Part shown: one piece after another, positions 7,624 through 16,475 of the stretch
Layout of the letters: every line of letters begins with the position of its first letter
How positions within the stretch are numbered: position 1 is the first letter of the stretch
Origin: Spirosoma arboris
GTDB lineage: Bacteria; Bacteroidota; Bacteroidia; Cytophagales; Spirosomataceae
Direction of reading: 5' to 3'
Length of the DNA stretch: 64,000 nucleotides
Assembly (NCBI RefSeq): GCF_009754945.1
Contig: NZ_WPIN01000011.1
Location: 62,001 to 126,000 of the forward strand
Program-made: the position numbers and the translations under genes
The notes under the pieces: generated by a model
What the model was told of the DNA's origin: nothing
The model's input: only the letters and a program-made list of their open reading frames with translations
The model's database searches: none

Positions 7624-9063
7624 ATGACGACATTGACCATTCGGTGGGGGTTCTTTTTAGGATTTGGACTATGGTTAACCGGATTTATTGCAGCATTTGC
7701 ACAGCCTACCCTCCCCCAAAAACTACCTGTTTGTACAATTCCTGAATTGACCACCCAGCAAAAACAAAGCCTTCAGAAGCAACTCGACTTCGTCCTTCAG
7801 CTCAAAAAATCGTCCCGCCTTCCAACTGCTTCTTCCATCACTTACGTACCGATCCGACCCCATATTTTTCGGACAAGCAACGGGTCAGGAGGTTTCGACC
7901 TGACGGCTCTCAATTTTGCGATGGCTCGAACGAATCACTATTTTTTACTAAATGGAACCGGTATCCAATTTTACTTCTGTGGCGATACCCCTGACTATGT
8001 TGATAATGATGATGCGTATACTGATTTTGATCAAAATCGGGACCGAAACCTGTTGGTTGACGTCAGGAATGCCCTGAATCAGTATTATTTCAATTTCTCT
8101 ACAACAATCTCTGGATTTGGCTATTATCCTTACGATGACCTAATATCGACACGCTCTTATATTTCTACTAATCACTATAATGTAGAGGGCCAGCTTATTG
8201 GCATAGCCAACTATACAATGCCTCATGAGCTGGGACATAACTTTTTTCTTTATCACACATTCAGCCCCAATCGCTCGACTGATGAGTTGGTTACGCGGGG
8301 TGCAGGCGCGAACTGTTCTACCGCTGGAGACCTTATCTGCGATACGCCTGCTGACCCTTACAACCTGCCGGGCGCAACCATTGAGACCAACAATTTCTGC
8401 GTGACATATACCGGCACCATTACCGATGCAAATGGAGATTTATATACGCCACTAGTTGATAACTTTATGTCCTACTATCCGTATTATGCCCGCTGTCGTG
8501 ACGATAAGTTTACGCCTGGGCAAGTTGAACGTATGCAGGAAGCGTTGTATATGCGACAGCATTATATGAATTGCACGCTCGATTGTCCACCCACGAATGT
8601 AGCTTCACCCACGAATCTATCTGTCACTCCTACAGCAACTTCGGTGGTACTTACCTGGCAGGATAATGCCAGTAATGAGATGGGCTATTTCATCGAACGA
8701 TCCTCCCCTCAAACGGATCTTGTGGCCATTAGTGGTGTGGGGCCTAATGTGACTACATTTACAGATACCAGCGCCAGAGCAGGAATTGCTTATTCCTATC
8801 GCATTCGCCCTTCCAATACAACTACGGGTAGCCTAAGTCCAATTGTGTCGTTGGAAAGTGGGTTTTATACCATTAATTCCGGCGCATGGAATGATCCAGG
8901 TATATGGTCTTTTGGTCAGGTACCAACTGAAACGGATGACGTGCATATTAGACATGCAGTTACCGTACCTCAAAATTACAAGGCAAAAGCACAACGAATC
9001 ATTTATGAATCACCTGTGAAAGTGACACTTGACAATGAAGGTGAGCTCCTATTGAGTCAGTAA
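7624..9063 (+). CDS. Secreted M43-like metalloprotease with FnIII domain
   Basis: 479 residues with an N-terminal signal ending near AAFAQ (residue 27). The catalytic zinc motif is HELGHNFFLYH (H201, H205, H211), the extended form of pappalysin/cytophagalysin-type M43 metzincins, followed by the Met-turn NFMSYYP (M282). Cysteines in CSTAGDLICDTP are also typical of the family. A fibronectin type III domain spans about 325-410 (SPTNLSVTPTATSVVLTWQDN). The C-terminal 60 residues (SGAWNDPGIWSFGQVPTETDDV) form a beta-rich module common on secreted Bacteroidota proteins. No type IX sorting domain of the usual form is visible. It probably degrades extracellular protein. Its stop is 13 bases from the stop of the convergent exporter gene. 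Confidence 0.85.
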   Translation: MTTLTIRWGFFLGFGLWLTGFIAAFAQPTLPQKLPVCTIPELTTQQKQSLQKQLDFVLQLKKSSRLPTASSITYVPIRPHIFRTSNGSGGFDLTALNFAMARTNHYFLLNGTGIQFYFCGDTPDYVDNDDAYTDFDQNRDRNLLVDVRNALNQYYFNFSTTISGFGYYPYDDLISTRSYISTNHYNVEGQLIGIANYTMPHELGHNFFLYHTFSPNRSTDELVTRGAGANCSTAGDLICDTPADPYNLPGATIETNNFCVTYTGTITDANGDLYTPLVDNFMSYYPYYARCRDDKFTPGQVERMQEALYMRQHYMNCTLDCPPTNVASPTNLSVTPTATSVVLTWQDNASNEMGYFIERSSPQTDLVAISGVGPNVTTFTDTSARAGIAYSYRIRPSNTTTGSLSPIVSLESGFYTINSGAWNDPGIWSFGQVPTETDDVHIRHAVTVPQNYKAKAQRIIYESPVKVTLDNEGELLLSQ

Positions 9064-9075
9064 AACAAACTAATT

Positions 9076-10632
9076 CTATGGCGTTTTTTTAGGCAGCTTG
9101 GTTGCGTAGGGTGCTACCCAAAAAGCGGCCATGACTGCGCTTAACCAGGCTAATCCTGTACATCCCCACATAATCACCTGAAAACTATGCAGGAAGGCCA
9201 CCTGAATAGCTCGGTGTATCAAAGGTCGATTAGTTGTAGCGATTCCAGTTGGAATGGGGGTAGCGCCCAGTAGATTCGACTTCGCCTGTAAGGCAGCTTC
9301 AACACTCGCGGGCAAATGCAAGGTCTGGATTTGTTCACCTAGCTGATAGCTGAAGGTAGCCAGGACCACCGAACCGGCCACAGCCAGCGCTAATACGGCA
9401 GCGGCACGAGCAACAGCATTGTTAATACCTGAAGCAGTTCCTGCATAATGGCTCGCCACCGAGCCCATGACCGTATTGGTTAGCGGCACCACCGTTAGTG
9501 TCAGGCCAGCACCAATCGTCAGCACAGCGGGTAAAAAGGTGAACCAATAGTCAGTAGGTCCACTAGTGAGGCCTATCAGTGACAGTCCTAAGAAGCCAAG
9601 ACCGGTAACAGTCGGCCCCAAGATCAACAGTCGTCGGGGACCATACTGATCTGACAAATCTCCTACCCAGCGGGAAAGCAAGATGAGCGGCAAGGGCAGT
9701 GGAATAAAGGCCAGTCCCGCCAGAGCAGGTCGATACCCCTGGAGCTGCACCAAATTAAGCGACAGGAAAAAGGAAACTATACTTAGGGCTCCATATAAAA
9801 ACAGAGTCAGTAGGTTGGTGCCCGCAAACGTGTGCACCTGGAATAACGACATGGGTACCAGCGGTTCCTGCTGTCGCGTCTCAAACCAGACGAAGGCGGC
9901 CAAACTGATCAGACCGCCGATCAACGTCCCATAAACAGCCGGCTGATCGGGTCCCAGTGTCGACCACATGGTAAAACTATACGTTAAACCGGCCAGGCCA
10001 AGGGAGGACAATCCACCCCCGATGTAATCGATAGTGCCTTTAGTAGATTCATCCCGGGTTTCGGGGACTTTCCAGTAAATAATCCCCAGGGCAGCCAAAC
10101 CAAGGGGTAAGTTCAGTAAAAAAACGACCCGCCAGAGTCCTTCTCCAGCCAGCAATCCACCCAGCAAAGGCCCAGCCACGCTGGTCAGGGCACCAGCGGC
10201 CGACCAGGTGCCAATGGCCTTGCCGCGCTGCTTATCGGCAAACACGGCCGTAATAATGGCCAGACTTCCGGGTATCAATAAGGCACCACCCAGTCCCTGC
10301 CCGGTGCGTGCCGCGATCAGCCACTCGATAGACGGAGCCGCTGCGCAGGCGGCTGAACAGGCAACGAATAAACTGATGCCGATGAGCATTATTTTCTTTC
10401 GTCCCAGGTGATCTCCTAGTGCACCGCCCACCAGAATCAGAGCAGCCAGCATCAGGGCGTAGGCATTGACGACCCAGACCAGTTGGGTTGCATCGGCTTT
10501 CAGACTCCGCTGAATGGCAGGTAGGGCAACATTGAGGGCAGAGGCATCAATGGAAGCCATGCTGGAAGCCAGAATCATGGCTGTCAATATCCAGTTATGG
10601 GATTGACTCGAATTTTTACCAGGTAAGGCCAT
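9076..10632 (-). CDS. MFS transporter, DHA2 (EmrB/QacA) type, 14 helices
   Basis: 518 residues with about 14 hydrophobic segments. The N-terminal signature SSMASIDASALNVALPAIQRSL and the following ATQLVWVVNAYALMLAAL are characteristic of the DHA2 drug:H+ antiporter family, and motif A appears as GGALGDHLGRKKIML. Motif C-like GAAGALTSVAGPLLGG lies in the fifth segment. It resides in the inner membrane and most likely exports toxic amphiphilic compounds. It is transcribed divergently from the class V aminotransferase, with 190 bases between the starts. No TetR-type regulator is adjacent. No substrate can be named. Confidence 0.88.
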   Translation of the reverse strand: MALPGKNSSQSHNWILTAMILASSMASIDASALNVALPAIQRSLKADATQLVWVVNAYALMLAALILVGGALGDHLGRKKIMLIGISLFVACSAACAAAPSIEWLIAARTGQGLGGALLIPGSLAIITAVFADKQRGKAIGTWSAAGALTSVAGPLLGGLLAGEGLWRVVFLLNLPLGLAALGIIYWKVPETRDESTKGTIDYIGGGLSSLGLAGLTYSFTMWSTLGPDQPAVYGTLIGGLISLAAFVWFETRQQEPLVPMSLFQVHTFAGTNLLTLFLYGALSIVSFFLSLNLVQLQGYRPALAGLAFIPLPLPLILLSRWVGDLSDQYGPRRLLILGPTVTGLGFLGLSLIGLTSGPTDYWFTFLPAVLTIGAGLTLTVVPLTNTVMGSVASHYAGTASGINNAVARAAAVLALAVAGSVVLATFSYQLGEQIQTLHLPASVEAALQAKSNLLGATPIPTGIATTNRPLIHRAIQVAFLHSFQVIMWGCTGLAWLSAVMAAFWVAPYATKLPKKTP

Positions 10633-10823
10633 AGGAATCCGTTAGGGGTAAAGGAAAGTGCCCCTACCAGATAGATAAAGCAATTTAATCGATATTGGTT
10701 ATATTGAGCCCTGAGCCTCTGGAAATCAATTCATTCGATATGCGCTTCGGCTCGAATCGATCATGTCATTGTTTATAGTGCGTCCCAATTACACCTGTTT
10801 AAACTAAAATCAACCTGACATCA

Positions 10824-12101
10824 ATGAACCTTTCCTCAAAACGACGCGGATTTTTAAAACGATTAATGGCCGGCTCAGTAGCTGCCTTAACGCAACCCCT
10901 GCTTGTAGAATCTGCTGAAGCTGCCACGCACCCAGGCTTTCTGTCAGATTCGCCACAAGTAGTCGATGAGGCCTATTGGCAGACCATTAAGGAGCAGTTT
11001 GCTGTACCGGCTAATCTGATGATGGTCAACGCAGCCAACCTCTGTCCTAGACCTCAATTCATTACCGATCTGATCCGGGTGACGGCAACAAGTTTAGAAA
11101 AAGATGTCTCGTTTCAAAATCGATCCCAATTTGAAGCCAGGCGTCAGCTGGCATTGGAGAAATTAGCCCAGTTTATCGGTGTCAGCAGCGCCGAAGTCGG
11201 TATTACCCGCAATACGACCGAAAGTAATAACATGCTGGTCAATGGGCTTGATTTTAAAGCGGGCGATGAAATCATCATCTGGGACCAGAATCATCCGACG
11301 AATGGTCTGGCCTGGGAGCAGAAAGCCAAACGGCAAGGTTTCACGGTCAAGAAAGTTAGTATTCCTGCTGGTTTTACCACCACCCAGGATCTAATTGCCC
11401 CCTTCCAGCAAGCCATCACTCCCAAAACCAGACTGATCACTTTTTCGCATATTTCCAACTCAACGGGACTGATGCTACCCGCTAAAGAACTGTGTCAGTT
11501 AGCCAGTAGTCGGGGCATTTTGACACTGGTTGATGGCGCTCAGTCTTTTGGATTTATGGAGCTTGATCTTAAGACCATGGGGTGCGATTTTTATACAGCC
11601 AGCACGCATAAATGGCTGATGGGCCCTCTGGAAAATGGAATTCTGTTTAGCAAAAAAGAACATCTGGCCAAGCTGTGGCCCAGTGTAATTGGCGTGGGTT
11701 GGCACGATGATACCCAGACCGTCGACAAAAAAATATGCCTACTGGGCCAGCGTAACGATCCTACGACTTCAGCCCTGCCCGCCATTCTTGATTTTCACGA
11801 GAAAATTGGCCGCAAAACCATTGAAGATCGGGTTCGCCATTTGACGCTTTATTTGAAAGAATCGATACAGAAACAGATTCCTCAGGCTTCGTTCATCACT
11901 CCCCTATCCGCCCAGATGAGCGGAGGTATTGTAACCGTGTCGATACCGGGCAAACCATCGGCAGATCTGTTCCAGAAATTATACAGTGATTACGGTATAG
12001 CCTGTGCCTCGGTGGGCAATTTGCGCATTTCACCCCATATCTATAACACGCATTCGGACTTGGACAAGCTCGTAAAAGCGCTGGTTACGTTATCCAGTTA
12101 A
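10824..12101 (+). CDS. Tat-exported class V aminotransferase / isopenicillin N epimerase-like PLP enzyme
   Basis: 425 residues. The N-terminus has a twin-arginine signal (SKRRGFLKRL, then a hydrophobic stretch to about residue 33), so the enzyme is probably folded with its cofactor in the cytoplasm and exported. The catalytic domain is fold-type I class V: GDEIIIWDQNHPTNG, cofactor aspartate D237 in LVDGAQSFG, and the Schiff-base lysine K263 in STHKWLMGP. This pattern is shared by isopenicillin N epimerase-like proteins and cysteine desulfurase relatives. The catalytic cysteine loop of desulfurases is not evident, so racemase, epimerase or lyase activity is more likely. It is monocistronic by appearance. 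The substrate is unknown. Confidence 0.85.
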   Translation: MNLSSKRRGFLKRLMAGSVAALTQPLLVESAEAATHPGFLSDSPQVVDEAYWQTIKEQFAVPANLMMVNAANLCPRPQFITDLIRVTATSLEKDVSFQNRSQFEARRQLALEKLAQFIGVSSAEVGITRNTTESNNMLVNGLDFKAGDEIIIWDQNHPTNGLAWEQKAKRQGFTVKKVSIPAGFTTTQDLIAPFQQAITPKTRLITFSHISNSTGLMLPAKELCQLASSRGILTLVDGAQSFGFMELDLKTMGCDFYTASTHKWLMGPLENGILFSKKEHLAKLWPSVIGVGWHDDTQTVDKKICLLGQRNDPTTSALPAILDFHEKIGRKTIEDRVRHLTLYLKESIQKQIPQASFITPLSAQMSGGIVTVSIPGKPSADLFQKLYSDYGIACASVGNLRISPHIYNTHSDLDKLVKALVTLSS

Positions 12102-12157
12102 CGGGATTTTTCGGATAACCTGATCTTCCCAGTTTAGCTTTTAGCCTATACTATCGA

Positions 12158-12517
12158 TTAAACCTCCTGAACGATAAAGCTTTCATTGGGATTGGCTTGC
12201 ACGACAAACGTCTTGGTCAGGGTTTCTGTGCCCGTTGCAATCGTCATCTTGTAGGTACCAGCGCCTAAGTTTGAGAAGTCGAATTGTTGACTCAGTCCAT
12301 TTTGTAGGGCTACGGTTGTGGTATAGACAGATTGACCATTGGCATCCCAGATAGCAAGCTGCCCTTTGGTTTGAAGAGGTTGAACATAAAGTTTGATTTT
12401 ATGCTCGGCGGTCATCACCAGGCGGGCCTGGGCGGCTGTAGGTTGAGTCGTCGATTGATGAGCGAACGATGCTGAACTGGCTACCAGTCCCAACATCAGA
12501 ATAACTACTTTTTTCAT
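12158..12517 (-). CDS. Small secreted protein with beta-sandwich C-terminus
   Basis: 119 residues with a clear signal peptide (MKKVVILMLGLVASSASFAH). The rest reads as a beta-sandwich like those of type IX sorting domains and DUF3244-type proteins: KLYVQPLQTKGQLAIWDANG, then FDFSNLGAGTYKMTIATGTETLTKTFVV. The LxxGxYxxxI core is typical of these folds. It is too short to carry an enzyme and may be a periplasmic or surface binding protein. It is last in a run of minus-strand genes and is preceded by a large inverted repeat in its leader region. Confidence 0.68.
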   Translation of the reverse strand: MKKVVILMLGLVASSASFAHQSTTQPTAAQARLVMTAEHKIKLYVQPLQTKGQLAIWDANGQSVYTTTVALQNGLSQQFDFSNLGAGTYKMTIATGTETLTKTFVVQANPNESFIVQEV

Positions 12518-12537
12518 GGCTTTAGTCGTAATTGTTT

Positions 12538-12596
12538 CTTTGTCTCGTTTAACCGGATCGCCGGTGCAACTGCGTTGGCGATTCGGTGAGACAAAG
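12538..12596. repeat. Inverted repeat in the leader of the small secreted protein gene
   Basis: CTTTGTCTC at 12538-12546 pairs perfectly with GAGACAAAG at 12588-12596. Inside, ACCGGATCGCC at 12551-12561 pairs with GGCGATTCGGT at 12577-12587 with one wobble. The whole hairpin is 21-41 bases upstream of the start at 12517 on the minus strand. It could be a transcript-stabilising leader hairpin, a terminator of the upstream gene, or an operator. Confidence 0.5.
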
Positions 12597-12721
12597 TTGC
12601 CATGAGACTGTTGAGCTAGAAAATGAAAGATGCTGAGTACAAGAATAAGGTTACTGAGTGTGGATTATTGACTGATGAATGCCTAAAAGGCTTCTCACTC
12701 AGTTAACTCATTGACTAGTAG

Positions 12722-14470
12722 CTATGATTGCAAATCATAAAACCGCCACTTGGTTTTAAAGTCTTTCGGCAATGGCTGATTTGTCAGGATGGCACGAATC
12801 ATTTCAATGGGCATCGAATTGATTTGCAGGACGGCGTCATGAAATTGCTTATGCGTCATTTTGCCACTGTCGACCAGTTCTTTCTTTAGTGCCAGAAACT
12901 GAAACCCGCCCGTCATATAAGCCAACTGATAAAGAGGAGGATAGCCCCCAACAAACGAACGCCGAACTTCGCCCTCAGCATTGGCCCGCTCATGCCCAAC
13001 CCGCTCGACCAGGAAGTCGATGCATTGCTGAGGTCCCCATTTGCCCAAGTGATAATTGAGTGAAAAAATAATTCGGGCGCACCGGTGCATCCGCCAGAAT
13101 AGCATCCCGATCCGATCTTCCGGCGACTGTGGAAAGCCCTGATCCCACAGCAGCATTTCCCAGTACAATGCCCAGCCTTCGATCCAGAACGGAGTATCGA
13201 AACTACGGTACGTTTTGTAGCGATTGTTCATGAAGCTCTGCAAGTGATGCCCGGCAATCAATTCATGATGTACCGTTGCGCGCGAAAAATGAGGGTTGTT
13301 GCCCCGCATGCTCATCAGTTTGTCGGGATGTTTCATGCCCTCAGTCGGGTATGAAATCTGAATAGACTCGCCCCCTAAAAAGAACGGGTTGACCAATTGC
13401 CGCTCCGGCGACATCATGGTCATTCGCCAGGTTTCTTCGGCAATAGGTGGAATAGTAATTAGGTCTTTTGCTTTCAAAAACGCGACCGATTCGTCCAATA
13501 AGCGAAGAATCATCTCAGGCTGTTTGCCAGCGGGTACGTAACTGTTTTTTACTTTTTCCTGAGCCGCTTTCCAGTTATCGCCAAAGCCCATTTCGCGCGA
13601 GGCTTTGAGGAGTTCGCGGTCACACCAGGCAAACTCCTTGTTGGCCATAGCGATCAATTCCTCGGGCGAGTAGGCAATCATTTCGTTTTGCAATTGGCGC
13701 AGTAATTCCGTTCTACCAACGGCTACACCTGCAATGCCACTGCCATCATCCTTAACCGGCGCTGCTTCCCGGCTCTTCTTTCGGAAAAAGGAGGTATAGG
13801 CCGTCAGTACACTATCTGCTTTCTGGTATGGCTCAGGTATCCACCACGAAAAATCCGGATCATAGTGATTGTAGAAGGTGTAAATGCTTTTCAAGGCTTT
13901 CTGGAGCCCATCGGCAGTTAGTTCGGCCCGTCGCAGCAACGCCCCATCCAACTTCGTGTTCTTGTCAATTTCGGGTTGAATCTTTCGAATCTGAGGACCG
14001 ATACCTGCCAGACTCTGAGCAAGTTGCCGGGCATCCAGAACGTGCCCCCGACGACGTAATTTCTCAGCGGCATAAATCGTGTCGGCAAAGGGAAACCAGG
14101 CTTTAATTTGTTCTCGTTCCGTCGCTTCGTCGGCTAGCTTATGGAGCTGTTCCTGCAAATCCCGCCGAAACAGTAGATAATCGACTCGGCTATCGGTGTT
14201 CATCCGATCAAAATTCAGTTGCTCTAGCTGCTTCAAATACTCAGTATCCAGTTTTTGAAACCGCTCCCGACGCTCAGGAGAGCCGGTTATTGTATAAAAT
14301 CGACTCAGGCTGCCAAAGTCGGCGTAATACTGGGTTAGTAGATGGTGCACATCACTACTCTGCGGGTTCACACTGCTGAGTGGATTAGGCTGAGCCATCA
14401 GACTGCCTACCAGCAACAGCTTCGCAATCAGTAGCGAACAGCCTAAAAATCGTTGATGTATCCTATTCAT
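12722..14470 (-). CDS. DUF885 family secreted metallopeptidase-like protein
   Basis: 582 residues with a signal peptide (FLGCSLLIAKLLLVGSLMAQ). Near residues 401-411 lies HHELIAGHHLQ, the diagnostic motif of DUF885, in which HE and a following GHH are thought to bind zinc as in gluzincin-like peptidases. The helical composition and the C-terminal QLAYMTGGFQFLALKKE also fit the family. Members are exported in Bacteroidota and probably trim peptides or hydrolyse esters. The gene starts 26 bases downstream of the M61 peptidase gene, in the same direction, so the two are very likely co-transcribed. Confidence 0.85.
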   Translation of the reverse strand: MNRIHQRFLGCSLLIAKLLLVGSLMAQPNPLSSVNPQSSDVHHLLTQYYADFGSLSRFYTITGSPERRERFQKLDTEYLKQLEQLNFDRMNTDSRVDYLLFRRDLQEQLHKLADEATEREQIKAWFPFADTIYAAEKLRRRGHVLDARQLAQSLAGIGPQIRKIQPEIDKNTKLDGALLRRAELTADGLQKALKSIYTFYNHYDPDFSWWIPEPYQKADSVLTAYTSFFRKKSREAAPVKDDGSGIAGVAVGRTELLRQLQNEMIAYSPEELIAMANKEFAWCDRELLKASREMGFGDNWKAAQEKVKNSYVPAGKQPEMILRLLDESVAFLKAKDLITIPPIAEETWRMTMMSPERQLVNPFFLGGESIQISYPTEGMKHPDKLMSMRGNNPHFSRATVHHELIAGHHLQSFMNNRYKTYRSFDTPFWIEGWALYWEMLLWDQGFPQSPEDRIGMLFWRMHRCARIIFSLNYHLGKWGPQQCIDFLVERVGHERANAEGEVRRSFVGGYPPLYQLAYMTGGFQFLALKKELVDSGKMTHKQFHDAVLQINSMPIEMIRAILTNQPLPKDFKTKWRFYDLQS

Positions 14471-14496
14471 TTTTTGTGTCAGTAGTGTAGGGTTGA

Positions 14497-16362
14497 TTAA
14501 TGCTTAGGCTTCAAAGACGCATGAGTACCTCGTAGCCAATCTGCCAATATTGCCGATTGGAGCGCCGTTGGAGCAGATTGCCGGGTTAGTTTCAGCTGCC
14601 GAACCTTTTTTGTGCCGAGTTGAATTGATTTTGTGTCGGGCTGCCCTTGTTGCAACAATTGTAGCGTTACGGTATCACCGGCGACTTTCGTCTGGCTCAG
14701 TGCCTGAATAGCCGCTACTGTAGCAACCTGATCATCAATCAGTAACAATTGATCCCCGGTTCGTACGCCAGCTTTCCAGGCAGGCGATTCCCAGTCAACG
14801 CTGGTCACGAACACACTGTCTCCTTTTGCCCTTGTTGCAACGCCCAGCCAGCCACCCGGTTGTGCCTGTACATTGTCTGTCAGGTTCAGGCCTGCATAAG
14901 CCAGGTAGTTGGCGTAGTCAATAGGCTTCACGGTTGAGGTATACTCGAAAACCTTAGCCAGCGATGTTCCCGCCGTTTTTTCGCAAACCGACCGGAATTC
15001 ATCATCTGTAAAGCCCCGATTTTGGGTTCGATAGTATGTCTGATAGAGCGTTCGCATGACATCATCGAGCGACTTCTTATTCTGGGTCGCGTGCCGAATG
15101 GTCAAATCCAGCAAAACACCTAAAATTGCTCCCTTTTCGTAGTACGAAATGCTCTTATACGCGTCATCGCCAGTTCGGCCAAAGGGACCGTCTTCCCAGG
15201 TTTCGTAACTGGCCTGGGTTGCCGATTGATGCAACCGGCCGGGCTTATTCTCAAACGAGGTCATCATAGATTGCCAGGTGTTGAGCACGTCGTCCTGTGA
15301 CATTAGTTCCGCCCGGCGCAGAATCAGGTATTCATAATAGACCGTAAGTCCTTCTGATACCCAAAGCATGTTGGTTCGGTTTTCGTGTTCGTAGTCGAAT
15401 GGGCCTAAGGCGATGGGGCGGATGCGTTTGACGTTGTAGTGGTGAAAATATTCGTGGGTCAGAAAACTATACATCCGCAATCGACCCGCCGGTTTATCCA
15501 GGCCCGCTCCACTGAAACTGATGGAGGTCGAATTTAAATGTTCGATACCGCCACCACCCGGTCCGATGGCCAGAAACGTATAGTGTTTGTAGGGAATATC
15601 GCCAATAACGGCCACACTGCTTTCCACGATTTTCTTCAGATCGGCGATGAATTGCTGCCGGTCGAAATCACCCATATTATAGCCAACAAAATAATGCGGC
15701 ACACCACCAACAGTAAATGCGGGTAGTTGCTCCAGTTTACCCATCAGAATCGGACTGTCATATAATACATCGAAATCGGGCGCTGTGAACGTATGACGCT
15801 GCCCAGGAATTGAGTCCAGACCAGTAGCAATCAGGTCAGGCCATTCGGTGGAGGGATGAAGCGTGATGGTAACGGGCTGCTTTAGTTGATTAACCACGTG
15901 AACAAACAACCCGGCGGGTGAGATATAACCCTTATTCTCGTCGAGGTAAGGGCTCGCGACAAAGTTGCGGGTTGCCTTTACGTCATAGGTAAACACCAGT
16001 TGCTTCGCCGAGCCAGTCTGTACTACCCAGGTGCTGTTTCCAGTTTTTTTCCAGGCAAGGGCTTTTTCCGATTCATCTGTAACCCGAACATTGTCAACAT
16101 TGGCTGCATAGTTCATCATCTGGTAGTAGCCGGGTGTCCAGGCGGGCATTTTTAATGTCAGCGTCGGTACATTTCCAGTCGGGCACCGAAACGTAACATG
16201 ATACATATGCGTGGCCGGTTGCGCCATCGCTACATCGAAATGCCAATTGCTCGCCGACGTCTGTGCCTTAGCAACGATATTGTTTAACAGCAAAAAGAAC
16301 GTTAATAGCCATACATAGACTGACGACCATTGGGTGGCTACCTGCATTCGTTTAGGATTCAT
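14497..16362 (-). CDS. M61 family metallopeptidase with PDZ domain
   Basis: 621 residues from the ATG at 16362, which has a good ribosome binding site (GGGAGAAACT before ATG); a longer frame would need TTG at 16383. The signal-like segment VYVWLLTFFLLLNNIV is followed by an M61 N-terminal beta domain (about 40-195), then the catalytic part with HEYFHHYN (H303, E304, H307) and WVSEGLTVYYE (third ligand E337). A PDZ domain occupies about 485-570 (GWLGVATRAKGDSVFVTSV, AGVRTGDQLLLID). M61 enzymes are glycyl aminopeptidases that cut N-terminal Gly or Ala. It lies between the amino acid permease and the DUF885 peptidase, a sensible set for taking up products of peptide digestion. Confidence 0.9.
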   Translation of the reverse strand: MNPKRMQVATQWSSVYVWLLTFFLLLNNIVAKAQTSASNWHFDVAMAQPATHMYHVTFRCPTGNVPTLTLKMPAWTPGYYQMMNYAANVDNVRVTDESEKALAWKKTGNSTWVVQTGSAKQLVFTYDVKATRNFVASPYLDENKGYISPAGLFVHVVNQLKQPVTITLHPSTEWPDLIATGLDSIPGQRHTFTAPDFDVLYDSPILMGKLEQLPAFTVGGVPHYFVGYNMGDFDRQQFIADLKKIVESSVAVIGDIPYKHYTFLAIGPGGGGIEHLNSTSISFSGAGLDKPAGRLRMYSFLTHEYFHHYNVKRIRPIALGPFDYEHENRTNMLWVSEGLTVYYEYLILRRAELMSQDDVLNTWQSMMTSFENKPGRLHQSATQASYETWEDGPFGRTGDDAYKSISYYEKGAILGVLLDLTIRHATQNKKSLDDVMRTLYQTYYRTQNRGFTDDEFRSVCEKTAGTSLAKVFEYTSTVKPIDYANYLAYAGLNLTDNVQAQPGGWLGVATRAKGDSVFVTSVDWESPAWKAGVRTGDQLLLIDDQVATVAAIQALSQTKVAGDTVTLQLLQQGQPDTKSIQLGTKKVRQLKLTRQSAPTALQSAILADWLRGTHASLKPKH

Positions 16363-16414
16363 AGTTTCTCCCTTGTTTTTCAAAGGATTAGAATTTTCAA
16401 ATTCTATTTTTTAG

Positions 16415-16439
16415 CCCCTCTCCCGTTTTGGGAGAGGGG
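16415..16439. repeat. Perfect GC-rich hairpin between permease and M61 genes
   Basis: CCCCTCTCCC at 16415-16424 and GGGAGAGGGG at 16430-16439 form a 10-bp stem with loop GTTTT. On the minus strand, the direction of both flanking genes, it is not followed by a T run, so it is more likely a repeat or processing element than a simple terminator. Confidence 0.5.
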
Positions 16440-16475
16440 TTGGGACGGTCGGCCGCTGCCGTGAGGGGGAATAGA

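Noticed and set aside
16415..16439. Ordinary terminator for the permease gene
   Set aside because: The hairpin is perfect but has no T run in the direction of transcription; kept as a repeat instead.
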